Counted from the first letter of the stretch, positions 1 through 7,777 are shown. The stretch is 16,276 nt of DNA from Botryococcus braunii (GCA_002005505.1 MVGU01001960.1:1-16276), one strand, 5' to 3'. A program made the numbers and translations. The notes: generated by a model from the sequence alone, not told the origin.

Positions 1-201
1 TGGAGAATGGTCCTTCAACTTTTCACCGTAACTGCGGATAATTTTGAAAGATCAAATGTGCTCTAGCCCAGCTTCGGGCACACATCATTACAAACTCTTG
101 CAGGTGTGTTTTGTGGCCGGTCTTATGCTTTTTTATTCTTGCATCACGCCCGCTTCTATTTACATTTGCACTACACCTGCTGACATACGTTGTTGTTGCA
201 G
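1..201. other. Unassigned 5' flank, probably intron
   Basis: No convincing coding segment was found here. The stretch ends in a TTGTTGTTGCAG acceptor that leads into exon 1 at 202. The domain order in exons 1-3 implies that the N-terminal half of the gene, including the first catalytic Asp, lies upstream of this window. A possible donor (ACC|GTAACT, near position 30) could close an earlier exon, but I cannot recognise the peptide before it. Confidence 0.4.
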
Positions 202-344
202 ATGCCGGAGTTTGTATGGGTGGATAATGTTTTGAAGTTTGAAAAGCACATCCGTCAGTTTTCCCGGACTTGAAAGTACTCCAGGACGTGTATCATGTCC
301 TGGCCAGGTACTCAAAGTGATTCCTGACTCGCATTGTTTGAAAG
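202..344 (+). pseudogene. Transposase-like gene, exon 1 (second Asp and D(2)H motif)
   Basis: The exon runs from the TTGCAG acceptor (AG at 200-201) to an AAAG|GTGCCC donor (GT at 345-346). It encodes, over three successive frames, VWVDNVLKFEKHIRQF, then FPDLKVLQDVYHVLARYS, then KVIPDSHCLKG. The VDN Asp is a candidate second catalytic Asp. DVYH fits the C/D(2)H motif that follows the second Asp in several eukaryotic DDE transposase superfamilies. From memory, fish proteins with VDRDCC...LDIWHFMRR...SHPLY have the same order. Two single-base breaks interrupt the frame, near the T4C3 run at 259-265 and the A3 run at 314-316; each behaves as one missing base. The phase at the donor (AAA G|) fits exon 2 exactly. 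The copy is probably decayed, or the runs are undercalled. Confidence 0.6.
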
Positions 345-632
345 GTGCCCCCCCCCCTCCATGCATGTTGAGGAAGATCACTGACACCCCCTCCCTCTTT
401 CTGTCTCCCCCCCCTAACTAATCACGGACACATCCCCACTCATATTAATATTGATTACAGCTATCAGGCAATGCAAATATACGCCTTGCTATTATTCCCC
501 AGTTTCCACGGGAAGTTCTCTTATTGTCATCAGCCTGTGTGTCTGAAGGTTGGGGGTGTGCATGTGGTGTGTGTGTGGGGGAGGGGGGGTTTGGGGAGGG
601 GTTGGGTAAGCGTGTGATGCATTTTTGTGCAG
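345..632 (+). other. Intron 1
   Basis: This 288-bp GT...AG intron has the donor GTGCCC and the acceptor TTTTTGTGCAG. It has a C10 run just after the donor and a GT/G-rich segment (about 549-602) close to the acceptor. I see no gene in it. Confidence 0.55.
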
Positions 633-948
633 GGCCATTTGTTGCTGCTCTTAGCGATGCAATGCTCATCCCTAATGAGCAAGACAGGCGTGACGTTATC
701 AAATACTACAAGGGAAAGGGCATCAGCCAGCAAGAAACTGTGGGAAAAGCGCGATCGTGGTGGAAAAAGAGGATCAGATATTCTGTCCCCGGCCCACATG
801 CTCTGGCTGAGAGGGTGAAGCAGGTTGTTGCTAAATTCCGCGGCAAGCGCGACCCGAGGCTACCCGAGGGACTGAATCTATTAATCACCCTGAGATGGAG
901 ATGTACATGCAAACCAAATTGACCTGATGCTTATGGGTTACTTGTCAG
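633..948 (+). pseudogene. Transposase-like gene, exon 2
   Basis: The exon follows the acceptor AG at 631-632 and ends at CAG|GTGATG. It reads GPFVAALSDAMLIPNEQDRR... through ...RDPRLPEGLNLLI, then PEMEMYM, then a segment ending DLMLMGYLS. It joins exon 1 as SHCLK-G-PFVAALSDAM, which parallels SHPLYPxFMxxLS in remembered fish relatives. The region contains a basic segment (SWWKKRIRY) and an amphipathic stretch (HALAERVKQVVAKFRGK). Two more single-base breaks occur: at the CCC run 888-890 and near 907, where a duplicate copy at 1648 has an extra T. The exon ends at phase 1 (TCA G|), matching exon 3. The role is inferred to be the insertion between the second Asp and the Glu of an RNase H-like fold. 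Confidence 0.6.
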
Positions 949-1811
949 GTGATGTTTTATCTCCCACCCCACATTTTGTCGTCAACGCTGTGATTCTTTT
1001 TTATGGTTCCACAAGTGGTGGCAGCAGGGCTGTAAACTTGCATCTTCTCCAAGCCGAGCCCCCCCCCCCTTTATATATATTTATTGCTCAGCCCAGATCT
1101 CTGTTTTTGGCTGGGTTTAGACTTGGGAGGGTGAATCATGGTTGGGGTTGGAAGGGTTTAATTGTGGAGTTGCAGCTTTGCCAAAGTGGCCCTACTTGTG
1201 GGAGGCTTAGGCACTGATAGTGTGCTTTGGGTGGGTAGAATGTGGGGGAAGTGCATAATGATTATCTTTCAGGCACAGAGTGCCTTCCCAAACCTTTGGA
1301 AAGTCACAGACATGATGTTTGTGCCACCAAAGTGCCTTGGAAGGGCCCTGTATACCCTTAGAAAAGTCATGGTGTAGCATAAGGTACAACGTACTGTATT
1401 TTGAGGTTTCAATTATTGTTCTTGTCCCGTGCATTGTGAGGGCTTTGTGGTCTCGGGCATCGTGAGCTCTTCCCCACGTCTGATGGGCCCTTGGTTACAC
1501 CAGAACCGGACTCACACAGGAGTACTTGTCAGTTGTTTTCTCCAATTTCATGACTCCAGTTTTGTCATCAGTACATATGTTGGCATAGTTTTACTTGGCC
1601 ACCATGCACTGAAATTTCTTTGCAGCCTAGGTCTCTGTGTTTGTGCCTGAGATCGAAGTTCTAATTGCAAACCAAATTAACCTGATGCTTATGGGTTGAA
1701 TCCTATTTGCGGTATTAATCTCCCACACTGAACCTCCCCGCCCTATTTCCCTTCCCGACCAATGTTTTTGCAACATGATGAGAAAGGCTTCAATTTTCAT
1801 ATGATTTGCAG
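949..1811 (+). other. Intron 2, with a partial copy of exon 2
   Basis: This 863-bp intron has the donor GTGATG and the acceptor ATATGATTTGCAG. It holds a diverged second copy of the end of exon 2 (about 1647-1735) and one member of a repeat pair shared with 5905-6208 (about 1120-1430). A C10 run and a TATATATAT stretch lie at about 1058-1080. No independent gene is visible. Confidence 0.5.
1647..1735 (+). repeat. Duplicate of exon 2 3' end inside intron 2
   Basis: This segment matches about 888-985 at many positions, including the shared run CAAACCAAATT and CCTGATGCTTATGGGTT, and the resemblance continues past the exon 2 donor into ATCTCCCAC. Unlike exon 2 it keeps one open frame, PEIEVLIANQINLMLMG, followed by TGA. 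An upstream TTCTTTGCAG (about 1615-1624) could act as an acceptor. It may be a dead exon duplicate or a rarely used alternative exon. Confidence 0.55.
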
Positions 1812-2014
1812 ACCCACTGGTGGAGATGTACATCAATGTTAACCCCGATGCGAAAGGTCTGCCCAAGTATATCACGGTGCGTGGAACAAGCAAGCTGGAG
1901 GCCTATCACCGACATCTACATGCTGTGTTGGATGGGGCAAACAACTCTCCTGTAATGGCGGATGCGTTGGTCTTTGAATTCAACTACAGATGGACAATGA
2001 AAGCTGGCATTAAG
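1812..2014 (+). CDS. Transposase-like gene, exon 3 (RGTSxLE catalytic-Glu motif)
   Basis: The exon follows TTTGCAG and ends at AAG|GTACTT in phase 0. It encodes about 68 residues from DPLVEMYINVNPDAKGLPKY through RGTSKLEAYHRHLHAVL to FNYRWTMKAGIK. The RGTSxLExxHxHL block is nearly the RGTSSLEGFHLHL motif I remember from large uncharacterised fish transposase-like proteins, where the Glu is a plausible third catalytic residue of the DDE triad. Following helices (SPVMADALVFEFNYRW) also match the usual pattern there (…RWN…). The exon has no internal break, in contrast to exons 1, 2 and 4. It spans G|AC at the 5' junction, joining exon 2 as YLS-D-PLVEM. Confidence 0.7.
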
Positions 2015-2202
2015 GTACTTTTCATTCCATAAGCGGTGTACTTTTCTGTCAGTAGCCATTTAATGTACCTTTTAAACATCAGTTCCAAGGCTTGACGCAA
2101 ATCCGTCCACCTCACACGCCCCCCCTCCCTCATAACCCCCCACTGCGGCCCCTCCCCCTATTTTCCCCCCAATTCCCTCTTCCTCTCTGCCCCTATTTCT
2201 AT

Positions 2203-2355
2203 CTGGGTGAGCTACTCCCGCGTTGCCCCATGTAGATCAGCATGAATAGCTGTGCATGTCTCTAGGCGAGCTACTGCTGCGTGTCCCCCATGGACATCAT
2301 GATGTACAGTTGTGCATGTCTGTGGGTGACCTACTCCCGCGTTGCCCTCACGTAC
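2203..2355 (+). repeat. Tandem repeat of about 60 bp, 2.5 copies
   Basis: Copies lie at about 2203-2261, 2262-2321 and 2322-2355 (partial). The shared elements are GGTGAGCTACTCCCGCGTTG near the start and TGTGCATGTCT at the end of each copy. The array sits in intron 3 just upstream of the CT microsatellite. Confidence 0.65.
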
Positions 2356-2363
2356 CTACCTCC

Positions 2364-2514
<151 letters not shown>

Positions 2515-2900
2515 CCCCCCCCCTCGTCCCCCAAACCCTCGCAACTTTTTCTCCACCTTCCCCCCTCCCCTCTCCTCCCTTCCTCTCCCCCCTTTCTCTC
2601 CTCCCTCCCTCACTTGTACTCATCACAGGATTTTGTCTGTCAATTGTATTTTTAAGGTGTATCTGTCATTTACCCACATTTTACTGGGATTGGAGGTTGA
2701 CGTAAACGAGATGGAGTTGCATGTATAGCTTGAGTCTTGGTTGAGTGAGGTGATGCTTGACAGATTGTAAAATAAGAAATCATCCTTTTTGATCAGTTGC
2801 CATGGCCATTTCCCATTATTGCGAGGAATATTAACGTATGAGCACCACATTCTCAACATGCCAAAGGGTACTAGTAACAGAATTATGGCACAAATTGCAG

Positions 2901-3164
2901 AATGCCGGGAAAGACGGATATGGCATGTATGACTACCAGCTGTTAGACCGCATTGTGACGCTTGAAAAAAACTTGGCATGCCTGCAACGTTTCCAAATTG
3001 GAGAGGGCCCTTGCCAAGCGGTACTGCTGTCGAGTTTGCCGGCGCATTGTCTGTCCCATTTGGATGTGCAATCTTGAAGAACCAGCCCGAAGGGCAGGAT
3101 GGAGACATGATGCTTGTGCTGGATGCGGATGAAGTCCCTGATGTACTTGCTGACGCTGCAGAAG
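2901..3164 (+). pseudogene. Transposase-like gene, exon 4
   Basis: The exon starts after CAAATTGCAG in phase 0, joining exon 3 as KAGIK-NAGKDGYGMYDYQLLDR. It ends at GAAG|GTATAA in phase 1. It encodes NAGKDGYGMYDYQLLDRIVT, then, after a one-base break at the A7 run (2964-2970), MPATFPNWRGPLPSGTAVEF and onward to DADEVPDVLADAAE. The break site reads A AAA AAC in frame, which is also a canonical -1 slippery heptamer. Similar breaks elsewhere in the gene make decay or a base-calling deletion the simpler reading. The C-terminal part is acidic (QDGDMMLVLDADEVPD). I cannot name the domain. Confidence 0.6.
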
Positions 3165-3590
3165 GTATAACCCTGCTCGCGCGTGGGTGTGTGTGTGTGC
3201 GCGCGCGCGCGCACTTATGCAAAGGTTTGGGCGCATGCAAGTCCAATTGTCATGGGAATGTAGGCCTTATGAGCGAGTTTTATAAGGACAGCGGCTTGAC
3301 AACGTTGCACACACACAGACACACACACACACACACCTGTGCATGTCCAACATGTTCAGAAATCTGGTTCCTGCCTTGTTGTTCTAAGACACGCTCTTTA
3401 TTAAGTACTTCACCAAATTAGCACTCCAAACATTCTTCTTCACATCTGTGTAGTAACACACCCATTCTGGTTGTAGTGTTTGTGGTTCATGTAAGCGTGT
3501 CTTGTACCTCAATATGATAGCAGTATTATTATTCATCAGGACGTGGCCGGGTAATGGCTGCAGGTGCCCATTGGAGTTGCACTGTAGCAG
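3165..3590 (+). other. Intron 4, with TG/CG and AC tracts
   Basis: This 426-bp intron runs from GTATAA to an ACTGTAGCAG acceptor. It contains a TG tract passing into alternating GC (about 3187-3213) and an AC tract (about 3307-3336). I see no gene in it. Confidence 0.45.
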
Positions 3591-3698
3591 AATCCGTTCC
3601 AGAACAGGGACATGCATCGGGCATGTTGATGCATTCAGATGCTCGCACAAGTTCAATGGTTTCACGAAACACCCCGCCAGGTTTGCCCTACTCAGATT
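3591..3698 (+). CDS. Duplicated 108-nt exon, copy A
   Basis: This is a predicted 36-codon exon after GTAGCAG with a GT donor at 3699. It encodes ESVPEQGHASGMLMHSDART and 16 further residues. It enters at phase 1, the phase left by exon 4, and exits at phase 1, so it is symmetric and can be added or skipped without shifting the frame. It is homologous to the copies at 4086 and 5118, sharing VPxxGHA and a downstream DA. The function is unknown; the sequence is Ser/Pro-rich and probably a flexible linker. Copy A is the most diverged and is followed by a T19G12 run instead of a long TG tract. Confidence 0.5.
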
Positions 3699-3708
3699 GT
3701 GTGTGTTG

Positions 3709-3739
3709 TTTTTTTTTTTTTTTTTTTGGGGGGGGGGGG
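3709..3739 (+). repeat. T19-G12 homopolymer run
   Basis: A run of 19 T is followed directly by 12 G, just after the donor of exon copy A. It is intronic. Its exact length is likely to be unreliable in any sequencing technology. Confidence 0.9.
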
Positions 3740-4085
3740 TTTGAGTTGCCAGGGGAGTTGCCAGCACATTTGTGTCAGTCCAGCCACCAGTAGAAACTTT
3801 TAGGAAATGCATGCTGGTACTTATATGCTAAGGGCGGGTATGCCTGCGCATGCATACATACACAACACTGTTTTATGGCGTACTGTTCCATTTCACATGT
3901 GTTTGTAATTGTACTTTTGCTTTCACCTGCTTTTGCTCATATGCTTACATGCTACACAACATTTGATTCCAGAATGCTCATTATTATTACAACAAATAGG
4001 GTGGTAAACTTCTATTGACGGAGGTGGGGCTGAAGCGGCGTGGCAAGGGCTGCAGGTGGCCATACCCAGCGCATTACTTCCATAG

Positions 4086-4193
4086 ATCCTGTTCCCGGCG
4101 TGGGTCATGCGGCCAGCAAGGGGTTGCATTTGGATGCTAGCTCTAGTTTATTCACGCCACAAGACCCTGAGTCAAGTTTGCCCCAACTATTGA
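4086..4193 (+). CDS. Duplicated 108-nt exon, copy B
   Basis: The acceptor is ACTTCCATAG. The exon encodes 36 residues beginning [13 protein letters not shown], and shares PQDPES and LPQL with copy C. It enters at phase 1 like its sisters. At the equivalent 3' boundary it reads GA|GCACGC, so the normal GT donor is missing and only a weak GC donor remains. This copy may therefore be skipped or mis-spliced. The 5' end is well supported by conservation with copy C; the 3' end is less certain. Immediately downstream is a long TG tract. Confidence 0.5.
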   Translation: MLFPAWVMRPARGCIWMLALVYSRHKTLSQVCPNY

Positions 4194-4197
4194 GCAC

Positions 4198-4268
<71 letters not shown>

Positions 4269-4285
4269 GCCCGTGTGTGTGCGTG

Positions 4286-4352
<67 letters not shown>

Positions 4353-4360
4353 ACGCGCGC
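4198..4360 (+). repeat. (TG)n tract with GC-alternating end
   Basis: About 150 bp of TG dinucleotide, interrupted near 4267-4290, ending in GCGCACGCGCGC. Alternating purine-pyrimidine sequence of this length is prone to Z-DNA. It occupies the intron after exon copy B and corresponds to the tract after copy C. Confidence 0.95.
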
Positions 4361-4530
4361 AGTGTGTCTCTGCTTCCTGTGCAGAGGTGCTGCATATCTT
4401 CCCGGGTGTGGTAACAGATACTTGTGGATGGGGCTAAAATTGTGAGTAAGGGTTGCAGGTGCTCAGCACAGCTCTTTGCGCTTCTCTGGCGATAGACATG
4501 CACCTAGCACGGCGATTCTTCCTCCCACAG

Positions 4531-4560
4531 GTTGCTTGCCATCACAAAGCCCTTACTCAG
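4531..4560 (+). CDS. Candidate 30-nt microexon, copy B
   Basis: The 30 bases lie between CTTCCTCCCACAG and CAG|GTATCG. The paired copy at 5585 has the same length and equivalent splice sites, and the core GCATCACAAAGCCCTTACTCA is largely preserved. The length is a multiple of three, so inclusion keeps the frame. Its peptide is too short to recognise and the frame is not fixed. Only transcript data can confirm it. Confidence 0.3.
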
Positions 4561-4686
4561 GTATCGTGTGCGTGTGTGTTTGTGTGTGTGTTTGTCTGAG
4601 CGTGCGCTTGTGCGTGTATGCATGCGCTTGTCTTTTGGTGTGTCCTTATCTGCATGGTTGTTCGACTACTTTTTGTCATTGCTCAG

Positions 4687-4790
4687 ATGCGCAAGCCCTC
4701 AAACCCGTTCTGTAACATGTTTGTATGTTTTTGTACTGCTGCGGCTCCTCTTCACATGCCCCACTTCCAGGACTCACCAGGACTTCCAGG
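4687..4790 (+). other. Conserved 3' block of the duplication, copy B (possible exon)
   Basis: The block follows TTGCTCAG and resembles 5749-5840 (after TCTGCGCAG). In one frame both read as peptides sharing PSNxFCxMF and CTAxAPLxMPHFxDS, which suggests the frame was once translated. No convincing donor is visible, so the exon status is uncertain. Confidence 0.3.
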
Positions 4791-5117
4791 AAGCACGAAG
4801 TTTGCATGAGCATAGCCACCTATAGCATATTTCAGGAATAGGCAGTAAGCCTGCGTGTTCTTGCTTTCCAAGGCCACACATACACACAGCACTGTTTTAC
4901 GGCTTACCGTCCTACCATTTGTGTTTGTAATTGTAATTTTGTCAACACCCAGTTTTGCTGATATGCTCACAGGTTTACACTACATGTTTGTTGTATGTCT
5001 ATGCTTCCATAAGATACATGATTTTATATGGTGTGGTAAATGTCTTTGGACGGGGCTGGTGCTGAAGTGGTGTGGCAAGGGCTGCAGGTGGCAATAACCA
5101 GTGTATTACTTCCACAG

Positions 5118-5225
5118 GTGCTGTTCCTGACGTGGGTCATGCGGCCAGCAAGGGGATGCTTTCAGATGCTAGCTCCGGTTTGTTCATGCCACAAGACCCT
5201 GAGTCAAATTTGCCCCAACTGTCGA
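5118..5225 (+). CDS. Duplicated 108-nt exon, copy C
   Basis: The exon follows ACTTCCACAG and ends at CGA|GTAGGT, a good donor. It encodes 36 residues beginning [15 protein letters not shown] and sharing PQDPES with copy B. It is phase 1-1, so it can be spliced to exon 4, to the sister exons or to the exon at 6227 without a frame change. Copies B and C are much closer to each other than to copy A, which fits one older duplication and one more recent one. The function is unknown. Confidence 0.55.
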
Positions 5226-5231
5226 GTAGGT

Positions 5232-5247
5232 GTCCGCACATGCGGAC
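5232..5247 (+). other. Short hairpin beside the exon C donor
   Basis: GTCCGC and GCGGAC form a 6-bp inverted repeat around ACAT, starting 6 bases after the predicted donor of exon copy C. It may be chance. Confidence 0.3.
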
Positions 5248-5257
5248 GCACGCGCTC

Positions 5258-5259
<2 letters not shown>

Positions 5260-5347
<88 letters not shown>

Positions 5348-5364
5348 GCGCGCGCGCGCGCGCG
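5260..5364 (+). repeat. (TG)n tract ending in (CG)n
   Basis: About 88 bp of uninterrupted TG, then GTGCGCGCGCGCGCGCGCG. It is the equivalent in copy C of the tract at 4198-4360 and has Z-DNA potential. It is intronic. Confidence 0.95.
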
Positions 5365-5584
5365 TGCTTTTGTGTGGGCCTGCACACGCGCACAAATGAA
5401 TAAGCTCTTCAACTTGTCTGTGCTTCCAGTGCCCAGGTGCTCAGCATTCCTACCGGGTGTGGCAAGAATTGGCTTTGCATGGGGTATTTTAGTTGCGCTG
5501 TAAGGGCTGCAGGCTCTCAGCACAGCTCTGTGGGCTACTTTGGAGAGGGACATGCACCGAGTACCGCGATTCTTTCTCCCATAG

Positions 5585-5614
5585 CTTTCTTGGCATCACA
5601 AAGCCCTTACTCAC
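5585..5614 (+). CDS. Candidate 30-nt microexon, copy C
   Basis: The acceptor is TTTCTCCCATAG and the donor CAC|GTATTG. It has the same length as the copy at 4531 and shares most of the bases. Low confidence as a coding unit, but the retention of length and of both splice sites after considerable divergence is notable. Confidence 0.3.
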
Positions 5615-5748
5615 GTATTGCCCAGTTTGAAAGCGCGGCGCTTGCGTGTGTGCGCACGCGCCCGCGAGTGTGTGCGTGCATGCGCTTGTTTTGTCGGTGT
5701 GTCCGTATGTGCATGGTGATCTCAGTACATTTCCACATTTCTGCGCAG

Positions 5749-5840
5749 ATGCACATGCCTTCAAACATGTTCTGTATCATGTTCAACCATTCTTGTACTG
5801 CTACTGCTCCTCTTCAGATGCCCCACTTCCATGACTCGGG
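5749..5840 (+). other. Conserved 3' block of the duplication, copy C (possible exon)
   Basis: This is the counterpart of 4687-4790, following TCTGCGCAG. It shares PSNxFCxMF and CTAxAPLxMPHF with that block in the same relative frame. Beyond about 5840 the two copies part company. Confidence 0.3.
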
Positions 5841-5904
5841 TGGAGCGATCCTTTACCGGGGTAGCATGGACTTTGTAGACTGCGCTGGGGCTTTGGAGGG
5901 TTGT

Positions 5905-6208
5905 GGGTTGGGAGGGTTTTAAGCTGGGCAGGTAATACGATTGGGGTTGGAGCTTTGCCGTAGCGGCCATACTTCAGGGACTTTTGAGGAGTGGGAGTGT
6001 GTGCTTTGGTGGAGGAAGGGTGTAACAATGGTTCATTGGCTCAGAGTACCTTCTCCTGCCTTTGGAAGGTCACAGACATGGTGTCTGTGCTATTCAAGTG
6101 CCTGGTATTCGTCCTGTGGACCCTGCGAAAATTGAGGTACAACATGAAGTAAAAATGTACCTTATTATCTGGTTTTGAGGTTGTACTTACTGTGCTTGTG
6201 CCATCAGT
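5905..6208 (+). repeat. Diverged direct repeat of 1120-1430
   Basis: The two segments share, in the same order, GGGAGGGT, TTGGGGTTGGA, GTGTGCTTTGG, CCTTTGGAA, GTCACAGACATG, AGGTACAAC and TTTTGAGGTT. They lie 4.8 kb apart in two introns of the same gene and may come from an ancient internal duplication or from copies of an unknown dispersed element. Confidence 0.6.
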
Positions 6209-6226
6209 TTTCTGATGTTGCTGCAG

Positions 6227-6315
6227 AAGGGCTGCAGGTGCTCAACAAGACTTATCTGGGACGCATGTTTTTCCCAGTTCAGAGCATGCCTCCAGCATGG
6301 CACCACAATACTCAG
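6227..6315 (+). CDS. Transposase-like gene, exon after the duplicated block
   Basis: The predicted exon follows GTTGCTGCAG and ends at CTCAG|GTAGGT. With a phase 1 entry it reads EGLQVLNKTYLGRMFFPVQS and nine more residues ending HHNTQ. The frame stays open upstream to a possible alternative acceptor at 6207 (CCATCAG), which would add FSDVAAE. Phase 1 entry is compatible with exon 4 and with all three 108-nt exons. It exits at phase 0. The domain is not recognised; the YLGRMFFPVQ segment is hydrophobic and looks structured. Confidence 0.5.
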
Positions 6316-6681
6316 GTAGGTCTGAACTGCATAGCAAGTGTGGGTGCGTGCGTGAGTGTGTTGCGGGGGTTAATCATGGATGTGTGTGTGGGTGGGTGGG
6401 TGTGTGCACGTGCGCGTATGTGCATGTGTTTGCGTTCAGCGGGTGCTCTAGTGTGTGTGGTCATGCCGCCTTTGCCAAGGGAAATATTATGCACCAATAC
6501 TCATCCATCAGTTTTAATCAACTGCAGAGCATGGCAAGTTACTTATTTCTGCCATTTGTTAACTGCATAGTCACATCTTTTGGTTGCTTTCGATGCCCTT
6601 TTAGTGATGTGTGACTAAGGATACGTGTTGCAATGTACCATTGTCTTGGCCTGGGTGTTTGGAATGTAGCCTTGCATGCAG
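6316..6681 (+). other. Probable intron before the last exon
   Basis: The stretch begins with a GTAGGT donor and carries GT-rich sequence (about 6341-6435). A short segment after AACTGCAG (about 6519-6526) could hold a small exon, but the evidence is weak. The phase of the flanking exons suggests at least one missing piece. Confidence 0.35.
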
Positions 6682-7777
6682 TGGCGCTCCCAATCTTTGG
6701 GTTGGAAATGCAGGACTCCCATGCGTATTGGAAGGCTGTTCCATGCCGGCTCCTCGTCCAGCGGACCCTCCACAATGTATTCTTTATGCAGATCCCCAGA
6801 AACAGCACAATGCCCCGACATTCCTTTCCTCCTTGATCCCAAGTCTTCAAGTTTCTCCACATACCCCTGGAAGGGCCCTCGCTCAAACCATGGGCAATCC
6901 CTATCCCAATGTTCCTTTGCAAAGCAATGATCAACAAACTGCAAGGTATCCTGGATTTGTCCCTGCTGTAAATCCCAATCCCAAAGGCACATTCGCTAGT
7001 GGAGCTACAGTCAGGAAGGTGGGAAAGCCCCCCTCTTCTAAAGCAGGGATCAAGTCTGTCAACATGCATCAGAATCTTGTTGTGGGGAAGAAGAGAAGTG
7101 AGCACAGTAAGCGAAAGCTTTCTCCAATTGAGTGCTTTGGACCAATTAGAAGTCAGGCTGAGATTAAAAAATTTAGAGAATTCGCCTGTAGGGGAGGTGT
7201 GGTGTTCACCAAAGGGGGAAAGGAGCATGTCAGACACACTGAAATAGCCGAGCAGTTCAATAAATTTATTGATGAGAGCCTGTCTTCCTCCAGTAAGTTT
7301 CATGAGTCTGTAGGAGTCACTTACAAGACTGCTCATCATGTTCGAAAATATGTGGATTCCTTGAGAAAACGTATGAGTGTGCGTAACGCTCTCTTTCCCA
7401 TGGCCACACAGAGTTCAGAAGGATCAGTTGTATGGGCTTCCGGAGCAACTCAACAAGGGGGAAATGTGCATGGTGCCTTTGCCAACCTACATGCAATGGG
7501 CCAAAACCGTCCACCCAACTTCCACAATGGTGCTCTGATGGGCACTTACAACGGTCAACATGTGGGCGGCATTCCCTTGGGGCCAAGGCACTTGCCCCCA
7601 GCACTCATGATGAAACCCACTGGCAATGGAAAGGTGGTGAAGCGGCGAAAATGTCGGAAGTGCACGGATGCGCATAAGAAAGTTGTTTATATCGGGGATT
7701 GTGGGTGTATGAAGGAAGCAGTAAGAAATGGGAAGGCAAACAAAAAGTTAAAAGTGGGAGCTTCATTCGAAGCCTAA
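6682..7777 (+). CDS. Transposase-like gene, last exon with C-terminal cysteine cluster
   Basis: The frame is open without a break from 6611 to the TAA at 7775-7777. Two acceptors are possible: TTGCATGCAG (exon from 6682) and TCTTTATGCAG (exon from 6792). The first part is rich in Pro, Ser and Gly. A basic patch (GKKRSEHSKRKL, about 7085-7120) looks like a nuclear localisation signal. Next comes a helical domain, from SPIECFGPIRSQAEI to VTYKTAHHVRKYVDSLRKRM, whose KTA...V..Y core resembles a terminal helical region I remember in related proteins. The C-terminus holds KRRKCRKC...DCGC, a C-x2-C-x12-C-x-C arrangement that could bind zinc. It is probably the terminal exon of the same gene. Two long antisense frames here (6539-7339 and 6615-6992) look like shadows. 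Confidence 0.65.

Larger units (their letters stand above)
3862..5840 (+). repeat. Tandem duplication of about 1.03 kb (two copies)
   Basis: Copy B (about 3862-4790) and copy C (about 4885-5840) match in order along their length. Both start with CACTGTTTTAYGGC and TTTGTAATTGTA, then have GGCAAGGGCTGCAGGTGGC, the 108-nt exon, a long TG tract, CCGGGTGTGG, a second GCTGCAGG, the 30-nt exon, and a terminal segment containing ATGCCCCACTTCCA. The offset is about 1024 bp at the left end, 1032 at the 108-nt exon and 1062 at the right end, so indels have accumulated. A shorter, more diverged relative (copy A) covers about 3550-3700. The duplication keeps splice sites at equivalent places. Confidence 0.8.

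Noticed and set aside
3187..3337. Possible CRISPR-like or minisatellite array (TG, GC and AC tracts)
   Set aside because: Only short dinucleotide runs without repeat-spacer structure, in a eukaryotic intron.
4040..4503. Cys-Val and Thr-His repeat frames over the TG tract
   Set aside because: Microsatellite translation. Only the first 108 nt after the acceptor at 4086 have a homologue-supported frame.
5072..5553. Open frames on both strands across the second TG/CG tract
   Set aside because: Same cause; the exon C part is kept separately.
6539..7339. Antisense frame of 266 codons opposite the last exon
   Set aside because: No recognisable motif, and the sense strand shows a basic domain and a cysteine cluster. 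Treated as a shadow.
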